A stretch of DNA of 64,000 nt from Boswellia sacra (taxonomy: Eukaryota; Streptophyta; Magnoliopsida; Sapindales; Burseraceae): positions 30,448 through 94,447 of the forward strand of contig SNVD02014827.1 of assembly GCA_013180625.2 (NCBI GenBank), written 5' to 3'. The translations under genes and the position numbers were made by a program. Numbering within the stretch: the first letter of the stretch is position 1; every line of letters begins with the position of its first letter. The notes below the pieces were generated by a model. That model saw only the letters and a list, made by a program, of their open reading frames with translations. It was not told the DNA's origin and did no database searches. Positions 35,531 through 48,663 of this stretch are shown piece after piece.

Positions 35531-36840
35531 AAATTATTTTGTTATCTGGGCATGGCGTATTTTATAATTTGTATCAAATTTCCCCTAAAAATTACCCAAT
35601 TGCATAGATCCCATAAGATACATTCAACATATCAAGTCTTGAGAAATCAAATTATTAACCTGCCTGTTTATTTTGGCTACATATAATATAACTTCGTGCA
35701 TCTATATTTGCTCTACTAAAAATAATAATAAATTAACCTCTGTATTACCCTTAGGATCAATCAAATAACGAACCTAACTACGTCAATATCGTTCCCATTT
35801 TATCACCATTCTTGGGAACCAAATAAAAATTGAATCAAATTAGTTAAAAAGAAATTAACTTGGCTCTTATAATCAAATTCCCATCAACACATAAACTTTC
35901 TGATTATCATGGTGGGGCGGTGAAGTCTTAATTCCAATTTACATCCATGCACAGTAACGAGAAATGTTAAAAACAATCTATTATAAACCCACTTATCTTA
36001 TTCACCTATATTCTTTCATTCAAAGAGTGAAAAGTGTTACTAAGATTCCTCCATGACTAATTGCCGCAGCAGAGCACCATGCTACAATCAACTAAATTTT
36101 GGGTGCCACACCAAACAATCAAATTGAGTGAGATTGCGAACATCTTAATCAAAAGCAAGACTTTGATACAAACTTTAATCAAACAAACTGATTGATAATC
36201 ATCAATTATAATAAGCTATATGTAAGTTTGTAAAAATTGCAATGGGTGAAGCACAGTGCATAATATACACCCACCAAACAACAAAACTATCAATAATGCA
36301 CTATAAAAAGCACCATTTAAAAACATTACTATCATACCACGAGCTCTATGATGATTTAAATAGCTGAATCAACACATTTAAGGTAGTAGTAGCTGGTAAC
36401 ATGTTGTAATCTAAACTCGTTCAGATGCCACTTCATCAGACCCTCAAAAAAGTTGTCCTATTGATTCAGCTTGCCTGTGGTAGTAAATTATTTATCAAAT
36501 TATCAAAGGCTGTTACAGTAAACACTGTAATCTATTTTCACAAATTCAGACCTACAAAAGTTTCAAAGTATTATTGTATATTTAAATAATAACAATAAAA
36601 AACTATTCTATTGGCTATTCAATTAGTTTATTACCTTTAATTTGAGACAGATTTAGATGTAAAACAGAAATGGTAAAAGTTCCTTCACTCGGCATGAAGA
36701 TAATTTGTTACCACTTAAATTCCAAACGTAACAAAAGAGTGGTGCACATGAACACAAATGCAAAACTTAAAATGAAAGAATAAAAGGTAAATGCAGTAAT
36801 CTTAACAAGAGATAGTCCTAACCTCCAATAACAAAATTGT
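35531..36840. other. eRF3 3' UTR and downstream intergenic DNA
   Basis: The part next to 36841 must include the 3' UTR and polyadenylation site of the minus-strand eRF3 gene. Its end cannot be set from sequence alone. No other gene is seen further left. Confidence 0.5.
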
Positions 36841-39800
36841 TTAAACACAAAGATCAGTCACTTTCCCAACTGCAACAGTTTTTCCTGTAAGGCGAACAAA
36901 ATCACATGACTGCACAGTATTAAAAGATCACATGAATGAATAAGAAAAAAGAGGACCATATATAATACCTTCGGTACGAAGAGTGAACCTCCCAAGTTGT
37001 GGAAAGTCGGAGAACTTCTCAATGCATATCATGTTATTCACCTGAGGTTAACATTGCAGCAGGAGGATGAAATTAACAAATATGACAAAGGGCTGAAAAT
37101 TTATTTGGCTCTGGTCTCTTCTCCGCTAAAATTCACATTTTCTCATCTGCATGTGTAAACTAGTGGCAACCTTTTTTTTTTTTTTGACAATTTAATTCGC
37201 CTCTCTAGTAAGTACATCAGAGTTTATGATTAATGCAATAATCAGCAATGAGGGTTAATTCTATTCTGATATCACAGAAGAATTCCAGTTCTCTAAATAA
37301 TTAGAGAAGGAAAACAGACTAGGCTTGACACAAATTTTAAAAAGAAAACCACCCTATAAGTTATGCTAATCAGGTTGCGAACCAAACCTGAATGCGGCAT
37401 ACAACAACAGCACCATTTTTCACAAAGAGAACTTTCTTTTTCATGGGTTTCTTTGTCTTTGGATCAATTTGCTGTCCTAACTCAACAATCTCACATTCCT
37501 CAACAACGGAATGAATGTGCAAGACGGCCTTATAGCCAGCAGTAAAAATTGCCTACAAAAGTAGCAATTGTTATAGGTAATAAACATGACATACATGATT
37601 CACCAACCAAAATAAAGAAAATGCATTTTGCATACTAAATAGGAAAACTAGAAAATGAAAAACAATACATTATCCAGCAGCTCTAGGATCTGCAACTGGG
37701 CGACAAATTCAGTGACTCCGGCTATTGGTTTGGCTGCATGTACAGAAAAAAAAAATACAATTAAGAACAGGATTAAAAATGGCAAAACACATTAATCATC
37801 AGCATCAACAAAATCAAATTGGTGTACACATAATACGGTGAATCAATAATTCATTATACAATGATTTTATCACAATAATGAGACTTCAATATATGATTTA
37901 CAAAGTTATATGAAAAAATTCATAATATGTTAAAAGGGCCATCTAGTGATTACACTTCTCATTCAATATTTTATAAAATTAAATTTGAAATATCCCCTAG
38001 ATGTTAAATAACCATAGTCCCTGAGTTTTTGGAAATACACAATCTCCTCCATGCTGTTAACTGTCTTTACGAATATTTCAGAAAAAAGTTTATTCTAAGA
38101 TTGTCAGAATAGCAAAGATGCGTAATACCCTTAATAAATCTTAATAATATATAAAAATAATAAAATATGTATAATAAATAAATAAAGACACAACTAAAAA
38201 TATAGTAAAAAGGAATTTAAACTACCCAAGGAATCATACTCATCACCCACACCACACAGAACAATCTTCATCCACAGCCATACCAAAATGCTCAATAGCC
38301 CTCAACAAATCAAACAGGCCCACCGTCCACCATTGACAATCTCTTCACTCTCACCACTTCCAACCATTTGCCTTCACCTTGGAACCATCATCACCAGAAA
38401 GCTTCCTCTCCTTTAAAGCTTTAACAATCAAATTGAAAACCAAAACAATCCTCTTTACCAATCAATAACAATTAAACAATTCACAACTTCAACATTGCAG
38501 CTTTGAGGTGCACCAATGTGGGCTTGGACGGTGATTTTGATTTGGAACAATGGGCTTTTTTGTGTAAGGTTGTTAGAGACAGTGGTGGCAGTTTTCAGTG
38601 TGTGGGTATTGTTAAAAGTTGTGCAGCAATTTGGAGTTGGTGTATGCCGTGGCTTGGTGGTTATGTTGGCAGCGTCTCTCAATAGATTGTTCTATAACTT
38701 GACATGCATTACACACCAGCAGAGATTGGGAAGGTGTTCCACAGATGCTTGTGAGGTAGACTTGCGCTAGCTGGCAAAGATTCATAGGCGTTTGAACCGA
38801 GTTTGTGTGGCGTTGTTGGTGGGCGTGTGGGTTTACAGGTTTGTGGCTGGGGCAGTAATTTTGTGGTGCTGCTGTGGGGGTTAATCAGTAGACAGATATG
38901 CTGATGTGGCTTGAGGTGTGTGCTTCTCGCAAATTGCTTCGTGGGCTGTTGGGTGGGGAAGCAACTTCTATGGCTCTTGGCAGTGACTTTTCTGCTTCTT
39001 GTGCTAGTGATGTAGCTTTTGTTGTGGCAGCAAGACTGGTGGCTGGATTTGCGGTTGTGGTTGTGTTTAGGTGAGACTTCTTTCCAAAAATAAATAAACA
39101 AATAATATAATATAAGATAGAACAGGAATGAAGAGGATTTCATATACATGGAGACCTCGATACTACGCTGCTCCATTTTCTTTTAGCGTCTAACAATTAA
39201 CAGCAGGGCGGATACTGTACATTTCCAAATCCTCAGAGATAACTCTGACGCAGTTAACCCTATTTCTTCTTCTTTTTTTAACTTTTGATTTTGAACAATA
39301 AATTAAAAATTTGAAATGGAGAAGACCTTTATCCTTAAAGGAAACACATCAGCCTAATTGACCAAAACATGAAGATTGAGCACATCAAACCTCAAAAAAA
39401 AAACCCTGATATATAACCCTTAATAAATTCCCATCGTGCAACAGTTTTTTCTTTTCTCTTCTTTCTTTACTTTCTCTTTTAAGAACCAAAGAAAACTATA
39501 TTAGAAGTCGGAAATATTAAAATGAAGGTGAACCAGCCGTCAAATAAAGAAAAGCAAGACAAGACAATGACAATTGCACTCCAGAATTTCAGAATTCAAC
39601 TAGCAACAGCATGCATATTAAAATGCCACATATATCAACAAGGGCAGAATAGAAATAAAGAGTTGTTGATCAATAAGCTTCCACCTAATGGTTCAAAACT
39701 ACAATACATATAATAACCATTGCTCATCCAGACATATTAAATTAACCCAAAAACAAAAAAAACTTAAATCATGAATCATTTAGGTAAACCATGAAAACAA

Positions 39801-42800
39801 TAAATAAATAAATATATTCAAGAGAACTTACCAATACTTGACAAGACAAATCCCGATAGTATATCCTCTTCTTCAATCCCAGCTAATCTAACCCGTAGAT
39901 TTTCGCCAGGTCCTGCTACCCTAACCTTCTTTTCATCACAATATACAGCAGTGACTTTTACTTGAGCCTGCAGATTGGTGAGTATGATCCTTAGCATCCA
40001 TGAATAAATAAATTGCACTTGGCATAAACAAGAAACCATAAATAAAGCTATAAAAAAAAGGCAGGTCTAGAGAAAACACCTTATTTGGCATGATCAACAA
40101 AGAATCACCCTCACGTACACTGCCAGATTCTACCTTTCCCATAACAACAGTTCCCATATCTTTGAATTTGTCAATTAGAGGCATCCTACAATTCAAATGT
40201 ACAATATCAAAATAACAATTTTGACTACAGGAAATTGTTCAATATTGTTGAATCGAGGGCAATTCTTTCTGAAAGAACATGATTTTAGTCTTTCAAAATG
40301 GCAAATGTTAGAATCAATGGTAAAAGTTCTCTAGAACACAGTGGGCATGTAATCTCAAGCTTAGCAGGAACTTGAATCATAAAGACCTTCTCTGCAGACC
40401 TGCTAGGTGCTCTTTCTAAACAAAAACAAGAGACATAATAGAAATTATCAACCAGCTAGGTCTCACAGGAGGTGTTTTAATTCATCACATGGAGCTCTTT
40501 AACAGTTCAGTGGAAGATCCTAGCATTTTCCTTTCCAAAGCTTCCTTCTTTTTATCCAAAAATTTAAACCCCCCAGAAAAAGAAAATTTTGGTTTAGTTT
40601 ATAGCCATGCCTTTTAAGCAAATTAATACCAATAATGATACAGAATTTACGACCACACATGTAACTCTCTACTAATCGTTACGAGCACACATGTACCTCT
40701 CTCCTAATTGGCACATTATGTGTAACAGAGAGGCTGAGAACCTAGACCACCTAATTTTGCAGTGTCATCTTGCCTGGCACTTGCGGATGAATCTGATTTT
40801 TGCCTTTGAAACCTTCACTGTGTAGTCTATATTTCATGCTTCCATCATCTTTTGGAAAGACTTCAATCTTTCAACAGAAAACAGATAGGGAATGTCCACC
40901 AGGATGTGCAATTATGAAAAATTTATGTATTATTTGGTCAGAAAGAAAATTAGAAGAATTTTCAAAATAAACGAATGAAGGACGGTCAATCTTTATGAGA
41001 TAAAGACATCTTTTGAACTTTACCTCAGGGATTCTGTCTCTTCTGAATTCAATGATGTGCTGTTTTTTCTTTACTCTCCACAACTGGAAGGCATTTAATT
41101 GACTAAGGTAGACTCTTTGGTTTTTTTGTTGAATTTGGGGCTTTTTTATAAGCTTATTATTTTAGTTGCCTAGCAATAATATGTATAGATTATTTACTGT
41201 GGACAGCTGGTAACAGCTTTGTAAATCCTTCTTTGATTTTGAAAAGAAACTGAAAAATAAAAATAAAAATCCCCTTACACTACAGAGCACTCTTTATATG
41301 ATGAATATCATTCTTTAAAGGTTCTGTGAGCAGCATCAATGGAAAGGTGAAAAAGGAAAATGAAGAAGATCCAATCAAGAAACATTATTACATACCTAAA
41401 TGGACCTTTAGGATCTCGTGCAGGAACTTCAATGGCATCAAGGGCTTCAAAAAGACAGGGTCCATTCCACCATGGGCATATGCTTTTATCCACTCGTGTT
41501 TTCATGTTTGTACCAACCAAACCAGAAATTGGTAGAAACAGGACATCTGCAAGTTTATATAACAGTAAATTCAACGAGAAATAACCAGGTAAACATGCAA
41601 TCGGCCACTAGATGCTCAACTACACTGAAAAAATAGCCTTGTAAATTGTATAACTTGCTAGTAGAACAATCATCTAAAATAATGCTAAATCTTACTAAGG
41701 ATTCTTTGACACAGCACAGCACAGATCAAATTAAAATCCTGATGAACAAGGTACTAACTGAGATAAATAACAAATGATAACATGCACAATGACACTATTA
41801 TTCCAATTAATTAGTCTTGCTCATCATACGGTAGGCTAGTGAGAATTTTTTTACATGACAGTAGCCGAATCTTAGAAAGTTCCATTCTCAACGATGTAAT
41901 TTTATGACATATTATGCAAAACAATCTGAAACTTATACCAGGGATAAGTTCCAAAGGGAAGACACATCATTAAAAGCTTCTTAATCAATCAAACAAAATA
42001 AATTAAGTTCTTCCCAAAAAAGAATTAAAATAAAAATAAACTATAATTGTGCAAGAAGAATTCAAGAAAAACCAGCCAAGAATTTCTAATAGGCAAAGGA
42101 ATTAAATCCTTGTAAAACTATCCAAAAATAAAAATCCTAGTCCAACTCAAAACAGGAATCCAGAAAATAAATCATAAGAAAAAAAGGAAAATGAAATAAA
42201 TTCCAAAAATCTATAGGCTATCCTAAGTCACTAACACCATAAAACAAAATAACTTCCGACAAAATACTCAGGAAACCATTAAGCAATACCTTTCTTCACA
42301 TTGTAGCCTGAAGACTTCAAGAATGGTATCATCTTTGATTCAATTTCATCATACCTGGCAAAGAAGGCCAAAATGAAGAAAAAGCCAGGATTGAGAAGAA
42401 AATAATTACACAAAAATCATGGCGAAGATAAGAACCTTTCTTTCGACCAGCCCACAGTATGATCATCCATTTTATTGACAACAATAAGCAGCTTAGACAC
42501 ACCCAAAGTTTTTGCAAGCATAACATGTTCACGGGTTTGCCCACCTTTCTCATATCCAGTTTCAAATTCCCCTTTTCTAGCAGATATTACCTAATACATA
42601 TTAAGAGAGGAGATCAGCTGAAAACTCAAAATGCCGAATTCTTTAGATGGAAATAAAACACAAACACTCACTTACCAGTACACCAACATCAGCTTGAGAT
42701 GCCCCACTGATCATATTTGGAACATAACTCTTGTGACCCTGAAAAATCAACCAATAAAAGACAACTGAAAATGGCTCTCTCAAAAAGGAGAAAAATACAT

Positions 42801-45800
42801 TCCAGCAACCAATATATTTACTGAAAAATATAGAATACATGGACCATTTCCGTATCACAAAGGCAGAGGCAAACCTTATACAATTCAATGGTGGAGCTAA
42901 GCCATCAGATCCTTAGACAAAACCACATACCTCGACCTTTTACTTGTTCAACAATTTCAGAACTAGGGGCAAGTTCAAGACCTTATAATCTTGGTAGCCA
43001 AGAAACTTGCAGAATGCAGAATACATAGATATGTATATATATATATATATCCCCCAAGCTCAAGTGGCCCCAAGCAGATTTGAACCCTTGACATCATGTT
43101 TGGAACCAAGAGTTTTTTACACTAAGCGCAAGCCTTGGGGTTAAATACATGATACTATTGGCATCCCATTCTTTACAAATTTGTAAAATGTACACTAATT
43201 ATCAATCTGTTTTATGCTTGCTCTTTTTTCTTTTCTTTTTCTTTTCTTTATATAGATGATTTTCTATTATGGTGTCAAGCATCAATTAAAGAATCACTAC
43301 ATCCAAGATTAACAAGTATTACACTTTTCATACGCTTCAGGTCACCCTCATTATAGCCTTACATTTTAGTATTAGTATGATTCTTTTTTAATTTACCCCA
43401 AACCTTTTCTCCCCTTTCTCATACGCAATCCAACCACACATGCCCGCAAAATAAAAACTAGCAACATGCATATTCTCCTTGTTAACAGAGAGAGATAGAA
43501 AGGAACTATAGGACAAGAGATAATTTTATGCAATGATTCAATTATGGTACCTAGCTTATGTCATCTAGCTACCAAGATGACAAAGAAACAACATTCAATA
43601 AGATACCATAGGTAATCACAACTGTAAACTTGCTAATTCAATTCTAACACTACTAAAACAAGCTAATAAAACCATGCACCTGGAGAACACTTTACGCCGC
43701 GGCAATTTCTACTACCCCATAAAGTCAAAACTGACAGTGTCAGGCAATCTTAAACTATTACATTACAAGTAACCATGATCACAATGAAAAATAGAAAGAA
43801 TAACGGAAAATAGAAACTTATAAGTAACCATGATCATTGTGTATAAAACAAAAACAAAATTGCTTAAAGATAGCTCCTCACCGGGGCATCCAAAATTGTA
43901 AACCTAGTTGTCTCTGTTTCGAAGTGTGCCCTTCCAACTTCTACTGTTTTACCCTACAGCAAGCATTGAACATTTTATGCATCTGCAAAATTAACTAAAT
44001 AATATTTTACAGGCAAATATACCGATTTAAAAACATAAAATAAATAAATAAACCTCTTATGAGCTGTCCTGGGAAATTAATAACAGTATCATGGTCTTTA
44101 AACCGCTAAATTTATAAGAATATTAAAAAGTACCTTGACTCTCTCCTCTTCATTAGTGTCCATAATATATGCCATATACCTAGCAAATAGTAAATGGGTG
44201 ATATTACACAAGGATATTCTAATACAGCAAAAAGCATTGATGACATAGAAAAGCACATCAAATATTATGAAACAACAAGTTGACTCCAAAATGAACTAAG
44301 CCTTGTGGCTGCAAGAGAAATATTTGAAGACCAGCCATATCACCAAACACAACTGAATCACATAGAATCAAATGAAATTATTTTGTTCAGTAGTTGCAAG
44401 CATAGGAAAATGTGAAATTTTGAACAGTTGGGTAATTTTCAATAATTGTTGAGGCATCTAGAAGAAATTTAAGAACAAGGAAAAGTGTATATTACAGAAA
44501 ACACAAAATAAAAAAGAGCATTCCATATTTCTTCATATGCTTGAAATAATATTGGAAATACAAAGAAACATGGTGGGAAATTACTAAACAGCACAAATGC
44601 CATCTACATTAAGATCTAGGTCAATTTAATTCAATCTGTTATTATAAACCCCAAACCCAACCCACCCCCCCCCCCCCCCCCCCAAAAAAAACCCAAAAAA
44701 AGAAAAAAAAAATTCCCAAGAAGAAAAAAATGGATATATGCATTTACTGTTAGGGACATGGGCTAATTGATGCAGCAGATATTATAATTGCCAACTATCT
44801 CATGCAAACTCAACCTCCTGGTTTATATCAATAACGATTAATAAACACATAGCAGGCTGCAATTTTCATATGCAGAGGCATAAGTAGAAAACTAAACGAA
44901 ATGAAGCAACAACGTGACGTCAAAGAGTGAAACTGTATGCTTCTAGGGCACATTTCAAGATAAAACAAAGTTAAAACTCCATTCGCCTTCTTTTATAAAC
45001 CCACGAAGAATACGGTTGCAAGATAGCCAAAATGAAGTCTCACCAGCTTTCTCTGCTTTTATCCTTTGCCTCTTTCTCATATTTTTGGATTGTACGATCA
45101 TCAACCTGACCACTAAGGAAAAGTATCTGGCCTCCGGTTGTGGACTTACCAGCATCTGCAACCCAGATACAAGAAAAGACAATTAAAACATATCGAATTC
45201 GAGGTGGGTACTGTATGTAGATGGAAATGGTCCAATAAAAGCCACCGCACCTTCATCAAGCATCATATAGTTTCTTTCTTTATCTATATTTAAAAAACTA
45301 AATGAAAGAGACCATACATACATACATACATACATATATATACACACACACATACATACATATAAAACAAAAAAGGCCCCTGAACACTATCTTTTTTAGA
45401 TTAAATGACCCTCAAAACTCTTCTTCAGTCACTGAAAGTCATTTAAACAACCAACAACTACTGCACTCACTTTAGAATACCAAAGTAATGGCAACAATTG
45501 ACATATTCTGCAAATTTAAAGTGATTCAAAATAATGCTAAAAAAAATAAAATAAAATAAAGCAGCAGGCATGGTCAAATTCATAATACCTTTCATTTTCT
45601 TCCAACATGACCACATATATTCTTTAAGTTCAATAAGGTCTCATACAATAACTTTTGACATGAATAAAATCTCTTTCATCAAAATTCACCTCAGGAAAAT
45701 TAGTTAAAGATGGAAAATCCCAGTGGGGCTTATTTAAAATACCTTTTGTTTTTTTGGCGGTCAGGTTAAATCAAAATCCTGTTGAGTCATAGAATATTTG

Positions 45801-47759
45801 AACTCACAATGGCAATCAAATACAACTTAATCTTCCATCATTCAAACTGCTACTCACTAAACTCATTTAATTTAGAAGGCACAAAACACACAGAATCAAG
45901 GGTCAATCACATGCACACAGGTGTTGATACTCTGAGGGTGACACTCTTACTATAAATCACCACGTATAGATTAGTATTAGACAGATATTATGTGACAGCA
46001 TATTACATTCACCTTGTCAATGCATACAACACACCAGACAATTTTCATCAATTGAAAACCACATAATCAATCTTCATAAATTCAAAACCACATAATCAAT
46101 CATGAAAACCACAAATTAAGTACTTAACCTACCAACATGACCAATAAATACCACATTCAAGTGTCGCTTTTTATTTCCTTCAATCTCATCTGATTCAACA
46201 TCTTCCACAGCAGATGCTTCCTTGTCTTTCACTACAATCCAGATCAAAAAGTGAAAATGAAAAAAAAATAAAAGTAAATATGAAAAATAAAAGCAAAACA
46301 AAGCATAAAGTCAAGGAACCTTTTGGCTCAGTACTAGCCAGCTGAGAGGTCGTGTTCAGCTCCTTCTTTGTATCTAAAACCATCAGATGTAAAATTAATA
46401 AAAAGATGTCTCTATATCAAATCCATATGGCATTTACCGTCCATTTCCTACATTTTTATTGATGCAAGCCTAGGCCATATGCATAAGTAAATGAAATGAT
46501 AGTTGTCTTACAATGAACTGATATGAGATGGCTTTTTCCTATATTTCCTGAGGAACTTTGCACAGAAATAAAACAATAAAGGAAGGAAGGGGGGAAAAAG
46601 AATGAATTAGGGTTGAACTTTACAACTTTTGGGTATATCAGTGAAAGTAGTAATTAACCATCATGATTTTGGTAACTAAAGTGGCTGACTGCAAAACAAC
46701 CTGGTATTTTACTTCCCTATTAATCAAACTGCATGTCAAGCTCTACTAAGCACAGACAAAACGAGTAGGCATACCAACATTTGAAGAGGATAGTTTCTAA
46801 CCTAATCACAACAAGAAAAAGAATAGCCCACGCAGTAGTTATCTATCATGCTTTTGGCAGCTACAGATTCTAACTTAAAAGGCAAAACAAAACGTGTCAT
46901 TGCTTCCTAAATATATCAAAATACATATTAAGCTCTATTAAGGAATGAAGAGAGCGCAGGAAGCCAACAATTGAAGAAGATAGTGTCTGACCAAATGACC
47001 ACAAAAACATAAATAATAAAACCCTCTTACTAAATACAGCAAATGGAAACAATTTAATCCAACACAATGTTTTCTATTAAATCCTATATCGTTGTCTGAG
47101 ATGCTGTCACAAAACAGAAACAATTTAATCCAACTAGAGATTTTTCTGATTGATTACAACAGAAAATTGTTCAAAAGGATGAACAGTTGAATGCCAGACA
47201 CCCCATTATCAATTTACTCAATTAGGATCCAATTACCCAGTCAGAAAGAAGTTACAAACAATTGGCTAAAAATAAGAACTTTATAAACAATTTACCTCAA
47301 TCCCACAGAAAATTCTATTTGTTTCCACTTCATTGCATTCCCAGGTTGAAATTTTTCATTGTCATATTCTAGCTATTCCTACTTTAATGCATCTAAGTTT
47401 GAAATTTTCTCATTGGAAAATCCCAATCATATTAATAGATAAAGGAATTATCGTGTCTCATTACAGGTAACCAAAGTCAAAACTTAAGCAATGAACAGTT
47501 TAGAATGCTAGATTCTCCATCAAAATAATAATGACTTCATGTACTTCCTTGCGTATGAGCATAAAATCCAACATAAAATAGCTGAAACAAACACAATGAT
47601 CCTACCAACCTTCCTCCGTCTCATCCACCATTTCAACTTCTTCTGGCTTTGCTTCTTCTGGATTGACCACCCCGTTATTATCTTCTGCTAAGATTCGATA
47701 CAACATTCAAACACAATCGAAAAATAAAACAAATTTAACAAATTGCAACCCATTCTGAG

Positions 47760-47790
<31 letters not shown>

Positions 47791-48303
47791 AAGGGTCCTT
47801 CTAACACTACCTGTGGAGTCAAGCTGTAACGAGCGGATGTCCTCCTCAATATCTAAGAATTGGGACAAAGACAAAAACTCATACAAGTTAATCACAGCAT
47901 TTCTCAACAATCAACACTATCCCAACAGTTACTCTCCATTTATTTGCATCCAAAAAGCATAAAAGCTGAATCTTATTGTTTCACAATCCACAAAATTATG
48001 CGAATTCAACGGAAATAAACATTGAAACAAAACAGAGGGAAAGCAGCCAAAAAAATAAAAAATAAATTAAAAAACTGAAATTTAACCAAAAAAATGAAAA
48101 TTAACTGAAATTTGAGAAAAACAGAGCAAGATAAATTAGATCAGAGCAGAAATTAATCAGCTGATAAACAACAGATCTAAAACACAGAAATATTGCTAAA
48201 AAAAATTAGAAAAAAATAAACAAAAATAAGAGATTTAGCAGAGATAGAGGAGAATCAGAGAGCGAAATGAAGAGAAAGGCGAGAAGCGAGAGAACTTACC
48301 CAT
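36841..48303 (-). CDS. Eukaryotic release factor eRF3 (GTP-binding subunit), 18 exons, 509 aa
   Basis: eRF3 is the GTPase that binds eRF1 at stop codons in the cytosol and drives termination. Coding exons: 48300-48303, 47811-47852, 47610-47687, 46320-46373, 46133-46231, 45044-45155, 44134-44179, 43882-43953, 42676-42738, 42436-42590, 42290-42354, 41396-41546, 40080-40185, 39832-39967, 37669-37733, 37388-37552, 36969-37041, 36841-36884. All introns are GT-AG, phases agree, and the sum is 1530 nt ending in TAA. Residues 1-82 are acidic. G1 GHVDAGKST is at 90-98, G3 DAPGH at 167-171, G4 NKMD at 229-232 and the SGLVG loop from 271. Domains II-III start about 314 (RMPLIDKFKDMGTVVMGKVE) and end GRFTLRTEGKTVAVGKVT. 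The start exon holds only ATGG. A CT-rich leader lies at 48304-48500. It is close to the length I recall for Arabidopsis eRF3 (about 530). No yeast-type Q/N prion region is present. It looks intact. Confidence 0.95.
37734..39831. other. Large eRF3 intron with a G/T-rich segment
   Basis: Between exons 14 and 15. About 38470-39080 is clearly less AT-rich and strongly G/T-biased on the plus strand, unlike its surroundings, with long but low-complexity frames. It is probably an inserted repeat or captured fragment. No domain is recognised and no terminal repeats were found. Confidence 0.4.
40640..41090 (+). pseudogene. LINE (L1-type) ORF2 C-terminal remnant in an eRF3 intron
   Basis: The plus strand reads CNREAENLDHLILQCHLAW, the Cys-His motif of the zf-RVT domain at the end of plant LINE reverse transcriptases (C...E...DHLFLHCP..W). 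It then reads ALCIIWSERKLEEFSK-like sequence near 40905-40970, as in the usual LW..WKERN stretch. Stops interrupt it. It lies antisense in the intron between exons 12 and 13, so it does not affect the coding sequence. Confidence 0.6.
43054..43143 (-). mobile_element. SINE-like tRNA-derived fragment in an eRF3 intron
   Basis: The minus strand has GCTTGCGCTTAGTGTAAA as a possible A box and GGGTTCAAATCTGC as a B box about 35 bp later. No tail or target duplication is identified. It lies beside an AT microsatellite. Confidence 0.4.
44665..44683. repeat. C homopolymer (19 bp) followed by A-rich tract
   Basis: Nineteen consecutive C in an intron, followed by AAAAAAACCC repeats. The length may vary or be a sequencing artefact. 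Confidence 0.9.
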
Positions 48304-48530
48304 AGCGATGAGGTGGTGTAAAGGGAGGCCTAGGGTTTGTTTGTTTGTTCGGTTTGGGGAGGAGAAGCAAGAGAGAGAGAAAGGGAGGCGTGTGTCGCGG
48401 TAATGTTTTGTTCTGGAAGCTACCTTAACCTCACTCACTACTTTCTCAGCGTACAGAATAAAATCAACCCGTGCGTGATTTGATCTCCTCCTGCTGAGAC
48501 TTCCGTTGGCGTTATGGTACAAAATGTCGT
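48304..48530 (-). promoter_or_regulatory. eRF3 5' leader and proximal promoter region
   Basis: Read on the minus strand this is rich in C and T (TTTCTCTCTCTCTTGCTTCT), typical of plant leaders of translation genes, and leads into CATCGCTATGG at the start codon. No TATA box is evident. The transcription start is not determined. A hAT element begins 360 bp upstream of the start codon. Confidence 0.5.
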
Positions 48531-48663
48531 GTCATGAAACTAGGGTAATTTTGGGACGAAAATTTCAAATTCTCAAACTTTGGGGTTTACATGTAATTAA
48601 ATAGTAATACTGGGAATTTTTTAATTATTATTTTAAATGCATTTATTTCTATTTACTTGTTGG

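Noticed and set aside
38455..39176. Several frames of 60-155 codons on both strands in an eRF3 intron
   Set aside because: They come from a compositionally biased segment, have no recognisable domain, and lie in the intron between exons 14 and 15.
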